A stretch of DNA of 33,588 nucleotides, taken from contig NW_003155105.1 in NCBI RefSeq assembly GCF_000003605.2, positions 1 through 33,588 on the forward strand. The letters are read 5' to 3'. Below the pieces are notes generated by a model that saw only the letters and a program-made list of their open reading frames with translations, did not search any database and was not told the origin of the DNA. Source of the stretch: Saccoglossus kowalevskii (Eukaryota; Hemichordata; Enteropneusta; Harrimaniidae). Of this stretch, positions 23,616 through 33,588 are shown one piece after another. The position numbers and the translations under genes were made by a program. The first letter of the stretch is position 1; every line of letters begins with the position of its first letter.

Positions 23616-26600
23616 GTTATATTCACGTAACTCATCCCTCTAGCAGTGCACAGTTATATTCACGTAACTCATCCCTCTAGCAGTGCACAGTTATATTCAC
23701 GTAACTCATCCCTCTAGCAGTGCACAGTTATATTCAGGTAACTCAGTCCTCTAGCAGTGTACAGTTATATTCAGGTATCTCATCCTTCTAGCAGTGCGCA
23801 GTTATATTCACGTTACTCATCTCTCTAGCAGTGTACAGTTATATTCCGGTAACTCATCCCACTAGCAGTGCACAGTTATATTCACGTAACTCATCCCTCT
23901 AGCAGTGTGCAGTTATATTCACGTAACTCATCCCTCTAGCAGTGCACAGTTATATTCACGTAACTCATCCCTCTAGCAGTGCACAGTTATATTCACGTAA
24001 CTCATCCCTCTAGCAGTGTACAGTTATATTCACGTAACTCATCCCTCTAGCAGTGTGCAGTTATATTCACGTAACTCATCCCTCTAGCAGTGTGCAGTTA
24101 TATTCACGTAACTCATCCCTCTAGCAGTGTACAGTTATATTCAGGTAACTCAGTCCTCTAGCAGTGTACAGTTATATTCACGTAACTCATCCCTCTAGCA
24201 GTGTACAGTTATATTCACGTAACTCATCCCTCTAGCAGTGCACAGTTATATTCACGTAACTCATCCCTCTAGCAGTGCACAGTTATATTCACGTAACTCA
24301 TCCCTCTAGCAGTGTACAGTTATATTCAGGTAACTCAGTCCTTCAGCAGTGTACAGTTATATTCACGTAACTCATCCCTCTAGCAGTGTGCAGTTATATT
24401 CACGTAACTCATCCCTCTAGCAGTGTACAGTTATATTCAGGTAACTCAGTCCTCTAGCAGTGTACAGTTATATTCAGGTAACTTATCCCCCTAGCAGTGC
24501 GCAGTTATATTCACGTAACTCATCCCTCTAGCAGTGCACAGTTATATTCACGTAACTCATCCCTCTAGCAGTGCGCAGTTATATTCACGTAACTCATCCC
24601 TCTAGCAGTGTACAGTTATATTCACGTAACTCATCCCTCTAGCAGTGCACAGTTATATTCACGTAACTCATCCCTCTAGCAGTGCACAGTTATATTTATG
24701 TAACTCATCCCTCTAGCAGTGCACAGTTATATTCAGGTAACTCAGTCCTCTAGCAGTGTACAGTTATATTCAGGTATCTCATCCTTCTAGCAGTGCGCAG
24801 TTATATTCACGTTACTCATCTCTCTAGCAGTGTACAGTTATATTCCGGTAACTCATCCCACTAGCAGTGCACAGTTATATTCACGTAACTCATCCCTCAA
24901 GCAGTGTGCAGTTATATTCACGTAACTCATCCCTCTAGCAGTGTACAGTTATATTCACGTAACTCATCCCTCTAGCAGTGTACAGTTATATTCACGTAAC
25001 TCATCCCTCTAGCAGTGCACAGTTATATTCACGTAACTCATCCCTCTAGCAGTGTGCAGTTATATTCACGTAACTCATCCCTCTAGCAGTGCGCAGCTAT
25101 ATTCACGTAACTCATCCCTCTAGCAGTGCACAGTTATATTCACGTAACTCATTTCTCTAGCAGTGCACAGTTATATTCACGTAACTCATCCCTCTAGCAG
25201 TGCACAGTTATATTCACGTAACTCATTTCTCTAGCAGTGCACAGTTATATTCACGTAACTCATCCCCCTAGCAGTGCACAGTTATATTCACGTAACTCAT
25301 CCCTCTAGCAGTGTACAGTTATATTCACGTAACTCATCCCTCTAGCAGTGCACAGTTATATTCACGTAACTCATCCCTCTAGCAGTGCACAGTTATATTC
25401 ACGTAACTCATCCCTCTAGCAGTGTACAGTTATATTCACGTAACTCATCCCAATAGCAGTGCGCAGTTATATTCACGTAACTCATCCCTCTAGCAGTGTA
25501 CAGTTTTATTCACGTAACTCATCCCTCTAGCAGTGCACAGTTATATTCAGGTAACTCAGTCCTCTAGCAGTGTACAGTTATATTCAGGTAACTTATCCCT
25601 CTAGCAGTGCGCAGTTATATTCACGTAACTCATCCCTCTAGCAGTGTACAGTTATATTCACGTAACTCATCCCTCTAGCAATGCACAGTTATATTCACGT
25701 AACTCATCCCTCTAGCAGTGCACAGTTATATTCACGTAAGTTATCCCTCTAGCAGTGCACAGTTATATTCAGGTAACTCATCCCTCTAGCAGTGTACAGT
25801 TATATTCAGGTAACTCAGTCCTCTAGCAGTGTACAGTTATATTCAGGTATCTCATCCCTCTAGCAGTGCGCAGTTATATTCACGTAACTCATCCCTCTGC
25901 AATGTACAGTTATATTCACGTAACTCATCCCTCTAGCAGTGCACAGTTATATTCACGTAACTCATCCCTCTAGCAGTGTGCAGTTATATTCACGTAACTC
26001 ATCCCTCTAGCAGTGTACAGTTATATTCACGTAACTCATCCCTCTAGCAGTGCACAGTTATATTCAGGTAACTCAGTCCTCTAGCAGTGTACAGTTATAT
26101 TCAGGTATCTCATCCTTCTAGCAGTGCGCAGTTATATTCACGTTACTCATCTCTCTAGCAGTGTACAGTTATATTCCGGTAACTCATCCCACTAGCAGTG
26201 CACAGTTATATTCACGTAACTCATCCCTCTAGCAGTGCACAGTTATATTCACGTAACTCATCCCTCTAGCAGTGCACAGTTATATTCACGTAACTCATCC
26301 CTCTAGCAGTGTACAGTTATATTCACGTAACTCATCCCTCTAGCAGTGTGCAGTTATATTCACGTAACTCATCCCGCTAGCAGTGTGCAGTTATATTCAC
26401 GTAACTCATCCCTCTAGCAGTGCACAGTTATATTCACGTAACTCATCCCTCTAGCAGTGTACAGTTATATTCACGTAACTCATCCCAATAGCAGTGCGCA
26501 GTTATATTCACGTAACTCATCCCTCTAGCAGTGTACAGTTTTATTCACGTAACTCATCCCTCTAGCAGTGCACAGTTATATTCAGGTAACTCAGTCCTCT

Positions 26601-26642
26601 AGCAGTGTACAGTTATATTCAGGTAACTCATCCCTCTAGCAG

Positions 26643-27500
26643 TGTGCAGTTATATTCACGTAACTCATCCCTCTAGCAGTGTACAGTTATATTCACGTAA
26701 CTCATCCCTCTAGCAGTGTACAGTTATATTCACGTAACTCATCCCTCTAGCAGTGTGCAGTTATATTCACGTAACTCATCCCTCTAGCAGTGTACAGTTA
26801 TATTCACGTAACTCATCCCTCTAGCAGTGTACAGTTATATTCACGTAACTCATCCCTCTAGCAGTGCACAGTTATATTCACGTAACTCATCCCTCTAGCA
26901 GTGTGCAGTTATATTCACGTAACTCATCCCTCTAGCTGTTTACAGTTATATTCACGTAACTCATCCCTCTAGCAGTGCACAGTTATATTCACGTAACTTA
27001 TCCCTCTAGCAGTGCACAATTATATTCACGTAACTCATCCCTCTGGCAGTGTACAGTTATATTCACGTAACTCATCCCTCTAGCAGTGCACAGTTATATT
27101 CACGTAACTCATCCCTCTAGCAGTGCACAGTTATATTAACGTAACTCATCCCTCTAGCAGTGCACTGTTATATTCACGTAACTCATCCCTCTAGCAGTGC
27201 GCAGCTATATTCACGTAACTCATCCCTCTAGCAGTGTACAGTTATATTCACGTAACTCATCCCTCTAGCAGTGCACAGTTATATTCACGTAACTCATCCC
27301 TCTAGCAGTGCACAGTTATATTCACGTAACTCATCCCTCTAGCAGTGTACAGTTATATTCACGTAACTCATCCCTCTAGCAGTGCGCAGTTATATTCATG
27401 TAACTCATCCCTCTAGCAGTGTACAGTTTTATTCACGTAACTCATCCCTCTAGCAGTGCACAGTTATATTCAGGTAACTCAGTCCTCTAGCAGTGTACAG
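26643..27500 (+). repeat. Higher-order block E, copy 2
   Basis: It has TAGCTGTTTAC (26933; one base differs from copy 1), ACTTATCC, CACAATTAT, CTCTGGCAG (27043), ATTAACG, CACTG and GCAGCT, then TA, CA, CA, TA, a CATGTAAC unit (27397) and a CAGTTTTATT unit. Against 32031-32610 the offset is 5036 bp at CTGGCAG and 5110 bp at CATGTAAC. The right copy therefore has two extra units (74 bp), namely the CATTTCTC unit and the one after it. Confidence 0.8.
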
Positions 27501-29129
27501 TTATATTCACGTAACTCATCCCTCTAGCAGTGCACAGTTATATTCACGTAACTCATCCCTCTAGCAGTGCACAGTTATATTCACGTAACTCATCCCTCTA
27601 GCAGTGCACAGTTATATTCACGTAACTCATCCCTCTAGCAGTGTACAGTTATATTCAGGTAACTCAGTCCTCCAGCAGTGTACAGTTATATTCACGTAAC
27701 TCATCCCTCTAGCAGTGTGCAGTTATATTCACGTAACTCATCCCTCTAGCAGTGTATAGTTATATTCAGGTAACTCAGTCCTCTAGCAGTGTACAGTTAT
27801 ATTCAGGTAACTTATCCCTCTAGCAGTGCGCAGTTATATTCACGTAACTCATCCCTCTAGCAGTGCACAGTTATATTCACGTAACTCATCCCTCTAGCAG
27901 TGCGCAGTTATATTCACGTAACTCATCCCTCTAGCAGTGTACAGTTATATTCACGTAACTCATCCCTCTAGCAGTGCACAGTTATATTCACGTAACTCAT
28001 CCCTCTAGCAGTGCACAGTTATATTCACGTAACTCATCCCTCTAGCAGTGCACAGTTATATTCAGGTAACTCAGTCCTCTAGCAGTGTACAGTTATATTC
28101 AGGTATCTCATCCTTCTAGCAGTGCGCAGTTATATTCACGTTACTCATCTCTCTAGCAGTGTACAGTTATATTCCGGTAACTCATCCCACTAGCAGTGCA
28201 CAGTTATATTCACGTAACTCATCCCTCAAGCAGTGTGCAGTTATATTCACGTAACTCATCCCTCTAGCAGTGCACAGTTATATTCACGTAACTCATCCCT
28301 CTAGCAGTGCACAGTTATATTCACGTAACTCATCCCTCTAGCAGTGTACAGTTATATTCACGTAACTCATCCCTCTAGCAGTGTGCAGTTATATTCACGT
28401 AACTCATCCCTCTAGCAGTGTGCAGTTATATTCACGTAACTCATCCCTCTAGCAGTGTACAGTTATATTCAGGTAACTCAGTCCTCTAGCAGTGTACAGT
28501 TATATTCAGGTAACTTATCCCTCTAGCAGTGCGCAGTTATATTCACGTAGCTCATCCCTCTAGCAGTGCACAGTTATATTCACGTAACTCATCCCTCTAG
28601 CAGTGCGCAGTTATATTCACGTAACTCATCCCTCTAGCAGTGTACAGTTATATTCAGGTAACTCATCCCTCTAGCAGTGCGCAGTTATATTCACGTAACT
28701 CATCCCTCTAGCAGTGTACAGTTATATTCACGTAACTCATCCCTCTAGCAGTACACAGTTATATTCACGTAACTCATCCCTCTAGTAGTGTGCAGTATAT
28801 TCACGTAACTCATCCCTCTAGCAGTGTACAGTTATATTCAGGTATCTCATCCTTCTAGCAGTGCGCAGTTATATTCACGTTACTCATCTCTCTAGCAGTG
28901 TACAGTTATATTCCGGTAACTCATCCCACTAGCAGTGCACAGTTATATTCACGTAACTCATCCCTCTAGCAGTGTGCAGTTATATTCACGTAACTCATCC
29001 CTCTAGCAGTGCACAGTTATATTCACGTAACTCATCCCTCTAGCAGTGCACAGTTATATTCACGTAACTCATCCCTCTAGCAGTGTACAGTTATATTCAC
29101 GTAACTCATCCCTCTAGCAGTGTGCAGTT

Positions 29130-29880
29130 ATATTCACGTAACTCATCCCTCTAGCAGTGTACAGTTATATTCACGTAACTCATCCCTCTAGCAGTGCACA
29201 GTTATATTCACGTAACTCATCCCTCTAGCAGTGTACAGTTATATTCAGGTAACTCAGTCCTCCAGCAGTGCACAGTTATATTCACGTAACTCATTTCTCT
29301 AGCAGTGCACAGTTATATTCACGTAACTCATCCCTCTAGCAGTGCTCGGTTATATTCAGGTAACTCATCTCTCTAGCAGTGTACAGTTAAATTCAGGTCA
29401 CTCAGTCCTCTAGCAGTGTACAGTTAAATTCAGGTCACTCAGTCCTCTAGCAGTGCACAGTTATATTCACGTAACTCAGTCCTCTAGCAGTGTACAGTTA
29501 TATTCACGTAACTCATCCCTCTAGCAGTGCACAGTTATATTCACGTAAGTCATCCCTCTAACAGTGTACAATTATATTCACATAACTCATCCCTCTAGCA
29601 GTGCGCAGTTATATTCACGTAACTCATCCCTCTAGCAGTGCACAGTTATATTCACGTAACTCATCCCTCTAGCAGTGTGCAGTTATATTCACGTAACTCA
29701 TCCCTCTAGCAGTGTACAGTTATATTCACGTAACTCATCCCTCTAGCAGTGCACAGTTATATTCACGTAACTCATCCCTCTAGCAGTGCACAGTTATATT
29801 CACGTAACTCATCCCTCTAGCAGTGTACAGTTATATTCAGGTAACTCAGTCCTCCAGCAGTGTACAGTTATATTCACGTA
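29130..29880 (+). repeat. Higher-order block A, partial copy 5 (second half only)
   Basis: It contains the CAGGTA + TCCTCC unit (29248), CATTTCTC, GTGCTCGG, CATCTCTC, the doubled AAATTCAGGTCAC unit, CGTAAGTC, CTAACAG and TACAATT. It lacks the first 15-unit pass with its CACTG/GCAGCT start. One CA-type unit upstream of 29248 is missing relative to copy 3. A private CACATAACTC change lies near 29580. It is collinear with copy 3 at offset 15493 and continues without a break into block D. Confidence 0.8.
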
Positions 29881-30855
29881 ACTCATCCCTCTAGCAGTGC
29901 ACAGTTATATTCACGTAACTCATCCCTCTAGCAGTGCACAGTTATATTCACGTAACTCATCCCTCTAGCAATGTACAGTTATATTCACGTAACTCATCCC
30001 TCTAGCAGTGTACAGTTATATTCAGTTATCTCATCCCTCTAGCAGTGCGCAGTTATATTCACGTAACTCATCCCTCTAGCAGTGCGCAGTTATATTCACG
30101 TAACTCATCCCTCTAGCAGTGCACAGTTATATTCACGTAACTCATCCCTCTAACAGTGTGCAGTTATATTCACGTAACTCATCCCTCTAGCAGTGCACAG
30201 TTATATTCACGTAACTCATCCCTCTAGCAGTGCACAGTTATATTCACGTAACTCATCCCTCTAGCAGTGTACAGTTATATTCAGGTAACTCAGTCCTCTA
30301 GCAGTGTACAGTTATATTCAGGTATCTCATCCCTCTAGCAGTGCGCAGTTATATTCACGTAACTCATCCCTCTAGCAGTGTACAGTTATATTCACGTAAC
30401 TCATCCCTCTAGCAGTGTGCAGTTATATTCACGTAACTCATCCCTCTAGCAGTGTGCAGTTATATTCACGTAACTCATCCCTCTAGCAGTGTACAGTTAT
30501 ATTCAGGTAACTCAGTCCTCTAGCAGTGTACAGTTATATTCAGGTAACTTATCCCTCTAGCAGTGCGCAGTTATATTCACGTAGCTCATCCCTCTAGCAG
30601 TGCACAGTTATATTCACGTAACTCATCCCTCTAGCAGTGCGCAGTTATATTCACGTAACTCATCCCTCGAGCAGTGTACAGTTATATTCAGGTAACTCAT
30701 CCCTCTAGCAGTGCGCAGTTATATTCACGTAACTCATCCCTCTAGCAGTGTACAGTTATATTCACGTAACTCATCCCTCTAGCAGTGCACAGTTATATTC
30801 ACGTAACTCATCCCTCTAGTAGTGTGCAGTATATTCACGTAACTCATCCCTCTAG
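29880..30855 (+). repeat. Higher-order block D, right copy (5 units shorter)
   Basis: Markers match the left copy: CAATGTAC (29969), CAGTTATCTC, CTAACAGTGTG, CAGGTATCTC, CACGTAGCTC and TAGTAGTGTGCAGTATAT (30819). Five units between about 30040 and 30160 are missing relative to 14570-14870. A private CTCGAGCAG lies near 30668. After 30855 it goes into a CAATGTTAT unit, whereas the left copy goes into CCTATAGCAG, which ends the homology. Confidence 0.8.
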
Positions 30856-31082
30856 CAGTGCAATGTTATATTCACGTAACTCATCCCTCTAGCAGTGCAC
30901 AGTTATATTCACGTAACTCATCCCTCTAGCAGTGCACAGTTATATACACGTAACTCATCCCTCTAGCAGTGCACAGTTATATTCACGTAACTCATCCCTC
31001 TAGCAGTGCACAGTTATATTCACGTAACTCATCCCTCTAGCAGTGCACAGTTATATTCACGTAACTCATCCCTCTAGCAGTG

Positions 31083-31440
31083 CACTGTTATATTCACGTA
31101 ACTCATCCCTCTAGCAGTGCGCAGGTATATTCACGTAACTCATCCCTCTAGCAGTGCACAGTTATATTCACGTAACTCATTTCTCTAGCAGTGCACAGTT
31201 ATATTCACGTAACTCATCCCTCTAGCAGTGCTCAGTTATATTCAGGTAACTCATCCCTCTAGCAGTGTACAGTTATATTCAGGTCACTCAGTCCTCTAGC
31301 AGTGCACAGTTATATTCACGTAACTCAGTCCTCTAGCAGTGTACAGTTATATTCACGTAACTCATCCCTCTAGCAGTGCACAGTTATATTCACGTAAGTC
31401 ATCCCTCTAACAGTGTACAATTATATTCACGTAACTCATC
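31083..31440 (+). repeat. Block A core, GCAGGT/GCTCAG lineage
   Basis: It begins CACTG, then GCGCAGGTATAT (near 31118), CATTTCTC, GTGCTCAGTT with CAGGT, TATATTCAGGTCAC, CAGTCC, CGTAAGTC/CTAACAG, TACAATT. GCAGGTATAT is shared with 21727, where the upstream units (TAGTAGTGTGCAGTATAT, TATACACG, CACTG) also correspond. After TACAATT it passes directly into the atypical 31490-32020 segment. Confidence 0.75.
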
Positions 31441-31489
31441 CCTCTAGCAGTGCACAGTTATATTCACGTAACTCATCCCTCTAGCAGTG

Positions 31490-32020
31490 TACAGTTAGTT
31501 ATATTCACGTAACTCATCCCTCTAGCAGTGCACTGTTATATTCACGTAACTCATCCCTCTAGCAGTGCACAGTTATATTTACGTAACTCATCCCTCTAGC
31601 AGTGTACAGTTATATTCACGTAACTCATCCCTCTAGCAGTGCACAGTTATATTTACGTAACTCATCCCTCTAGCAGTGTACAGTTATATTCACGTAACTC
31701 GTCCCTCTAGCAGTGCATAGTTATATTCACGTAAATCATCCCTCTAGCAGTGTTCAGTTATATTCACGTAACTCATCCCTCTAGCAGTGCACTGTTATAT
31801 TCACGTAACTCATCCCTCTAGCAGTGCACAGTTATATTTACGTAACTCATCCCTCTAGCAGTGTACAGTTATATTCACGTAACTCATCCCTCTAGCAGTG
31901 CATAGTTATATTCACGTAAATCATCCCTCTAGCAGTGTACAGTTATATTCCACGTAACTCATTCCTCTAGCAGTGCACTGTTATATTCACGTAACTCATC
32001 CCTCTAGCAGTGTCACAGTT
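31490..32020 (+). repeat. Local short-period cassette with unusual units
   Basis: This stretch has combinations I did not see elsewhere. A CACTG unit is followed by a CA unit with ATTTACG, a TA unit, a GCATAG unit with CGTAAATC, and a TA or GTTCAG unit. The run starts at about 31531, 31788 and 31976, at spacings of about 7 and 5 units. Small length changes cluster here: AGTT duplicated at 31493-31500, TATTCCACG near 31950, and TGTCACAG near 32011. Also CTCGTCC near 31699 and CATTCCTC near 31960. It looks like a locally expanded set of units of its own lineage. Confidence 0.7.
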
Positions 32021-32030
32021 ATATTCACGT

Positions 32031-32610
32031 AACTTATCCCTCTAGCAGTGCACAATTATATTCACGTAACTCATCCCTCTGGCAGTGTACAGTTATATTC
32101 ACGTAACTCATCCCTCTAGCAGTGCACAGTTATATTCACGTAACTCATCCCTCTAGCAGTGCACATTTATATTAACGTAACTCATCCCTCTAGCAGTGCA
32201 CTGTTATATTCACGTAACTCATCCCTCTAGCAGTGCGCAGCTATATTCACGTAACTCATCCCTCTAGCAGTGCACAGTTATATTCACGTAACTCATTTCT
32301 CTAGCAGTGCACAGTTATATTCACGTAACTCATCCCTCTAGCAGTGTACAGTTATATTCACGTAACTCATCCCTCTAGCAGTGCACAGTTATATTCACGT
32401 AACTCATCCCTCTAGCAGTGCACAGTTATATTCACGTAACTCATCCCTCTAGCAGTGTACAGTTATATTCACGTAACTCATCCCTCTAGCAGTGCGCAGT
32501 TATATTCATGTAACTCATCCCTCTAGCAGTGTACAGTTTTATTCACGTAACTCATCCCTCTAGCAGTGCACAGTTATATTCAGGTAACTCAGTCCTCTAG
32601 CAGTGTACAG
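32031..32610 (+). repeat. Higher-order block E, copy 3
   Basis: It carries ACTTATCC, CACAATTAT, CTCTGGCAG (32079), GCACATTTAT with ATTAACG, CACTG (32199), GCAGCT and CATTTCTC, followed by the TA/CA/CA/TA run, CATGTAAC (32507) and CAGTTTTATT. Its first half follows copy 1 (shared GCACATTTAT and CATTTCTC). Its second half follows copy 2 (shared CATGTAAC). It looks like a junction of the two types. Confidence 0.75.
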
Positions 32611-32819
32611 TTATATTCAGGTAACTCATCCCTCTAGCAGTGCGCAGTTATATTCACGTAACTCATCCCTCTAGCAGTGTACAGTTATATTCACGTAACT
32701 CATCCCTCTAGCAATGCACAGTTATATTCACGTAACTCATCCCTCTAGCAGTGCACAGTTATATTCACGTAAGTCATCCCTCTAGCAGTGCACAGTTATA
32801 TTCACGTAACTCATCCCTC

Positions 32820-33588
32820 TAGCAGTGCACAGTTATATTCACGTAAGTCATCCCTCTAGCAGTGCACAGTTATATTCACGTAACTCATCCCTCTAGCAGT
32901 GTACAGTTATATTCAGGTAACTCAGTCATCTAGCAGTGTACAGTTATAGTCAGGTAACTTATCCCTCTAGCAGTGCGCAGTTATATTCACGTAACTCATC
33001 CCTCTAGCAGTGCACATTTATATTCACGTAACTCATCCCTCTAGCAGTGTGCAGTTATATTCACGTAACTCATCCCTCTAGCAGTGTACAGTTATATTCA
33101 GGTAACTCATCCCTCTTGCAGTGCGCAGTTATATTCACGTAACTCATCCCTCTAGCAGTGTACAGTTATATTCACGTAACTCATCCCTCTAACAGTGCAC
33201 AGTTATATTCACGTAACTCATCCCTCTAGAAGTGTGCAGTTATATTCACGTAACTCATCCCTCTAGCAGTGTACAGTTATATTCACGTAACTCATCCCTC
33301 TAGCAGTGTACAGTTATATTCACGTAACTCATCCCTCTAGCAGTGCACAGTTATATTCACGTAACTCATCCCTCTAGCAGTGTGCAGTTATATTCACGTA
33401 ACTCATCCCTCTAGCAGTGCGCAGCTATATTCACGTAACTCATCCCTCTAGCAGTGCACAGTTATATTCACGTAACTCATTTCTCGAGCAGTGCACAGTT
33501 ATATTCACGTAACTCATCCCTCTAGCAGTGTACAGTTATATTGCACGTAACTCATCCCTCTAGCTGTGCACAGGTTATATTCACGTAA
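32820..33588 (+). repeat. Higher-order block C, copy 3 (runs off the window)
   Basis: It is the partner of 18240-18995, with the same rare variants in the same order. Two single-base insertions distinguish its last units: TATTGCACG at about 33541-33547 and CACAGGTTAT near 33571. Neither is present in the 18.9-kb copy. The final unit ends mid-repeat at CACGTAA, so the array continues beyond the window. Confidence 0.8.

Larger units (their letters stand above)
97..33588 (+). repeat. 37-bp satellite/minisatellite array, about 905 head-to-tail units
   Basis: The unit begins CAGTTATATTCACGTAAC and ends CTAGCAGTGCA, 37 bp in all; dividing the array length by 37 gives about 905 units. Every unit I read has the same orientation, with no interruption by unrelated sequence. 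The consensus has 11 C to 5 G on the plus strand (about 43% GC), so a steady strand asymmetry runs through the array. Common variant sites are the dinucleotide in GTGNNCAG (CA, TA, CG or TG), CACGT or CAGGT, CATCC or CAGTC, and CTCAT or CTTAT. A few units are off length: 36 bp (CTCTGCAG, or GCAGTATATT) and 35 bp (GTATCATCC), with rare 38-41-bp units. TAA at unit position 15 and TAG at 28, with a period not divisible by three, close all forward frames. The array has no natural right end in the window. Whether it is centromeric, subtelomeric or interstitial cannot be told. Confidence 0.97.

Noticed and set aside
104-33588. CRISPR array
   Set aside because: Repeats are contiguous with no unique spacers, the unit is repeated in full, and no cas genes are present.
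104-33588. Coding repeat protein (a 37-residue repeat encoded by three units)
   Set aside because: The consensus contains TAA and TAG on the plus strand and several stops on the minus strand. With a period not divisible by three, every frame is interrupted.
104-33588. Alpha-satellite-like centromere repeat or CENP-B box
   Set aside because: The 37-bp unit has no match to the CENP-B box core (TTCG...CGGGA), and the unit length is unlike alpha satellite. Centromere location cannot be excluded but has no support here.
104-33588. TATA-like TTATATT as promoters
   Set aside because: The word is part of every unit. No initiator, CpG island or coding region accompanies it, so calling promoters would be meaningless.

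Overview
The window is almost entirely one eukaryotic tandem-repeat (satellite or very large minisatellite) array. I find no protein-coding gene, RNA gene, transposon, CRISPR array or unique-sequence island. Positions 1-103 hold the end of a different 44-bp tandem repeat. From about position 97-104 to the last base (about 33.48 kb, roughly 905 units) a 37-bp unit repeats head to tail in one orientation. It runs off the right edge, so the true array is longer.

The organism cannot be named from this sequence. A pure, long, non-coding, head-to-tail array with higher-order structure points to a eukaryotic chromosome. One dinucleotide of the unit occurs as CG, TG, CA and TA, the set expected from decay of a methylated CpG, which favours a CpG-methylating genome such as a vertebrate. 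A fish is a guess from the look of the 44-bp repeat and nothing more.

In the phase used here, starting at CAG, the consensus unit has these landmarks: an AGTTA...TAACT dyad at 2-6 and 15-19; a CpG inside TCACGTAA at 13-14; a pyrimidine run TCCCTCT at 22-28; CTAG at 27-30; and a hypervariable dinucleotide straddling the unit junction in GTGNNCAG. The unit carries TAA and TAG, and 37 is not a multiple of three, so stops fall in every forward frame about every 111 bp. The longest open frame is a chance product of mutated stops.

The array is a mosaic of higher-order blocks that can be followed by rare linked variants. Block A contains a 15-unit (555 bp) period followed by a 16-unit period, and recurs near 1.2, 7.8, 13.1 and 22.3 kb, with a partial copy at 29.2 kb. 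Block B (CAATG, TAAGTC and CTGCAG markers) occurs eight times. Block C (TTATAGTC, CTCTTGCAG) occurs near 5.5, 18.35 and 32.9 kb. Block D (13.75-15.54 kb) matches 29.25-30.85 kb apart from a 5-unit indel. Block E lies near 6.1, 27.0 and 32.0 kb. Copies stay collinear at constant offsets over 0.3-2 kb and then break or differ by whole numbers of units (2, 5 or 6). That is the pattern left by repeated unequal exchange or long-tract copying. The last 2 kb differ in character, with a local short cassette and a cluster of small insertions.
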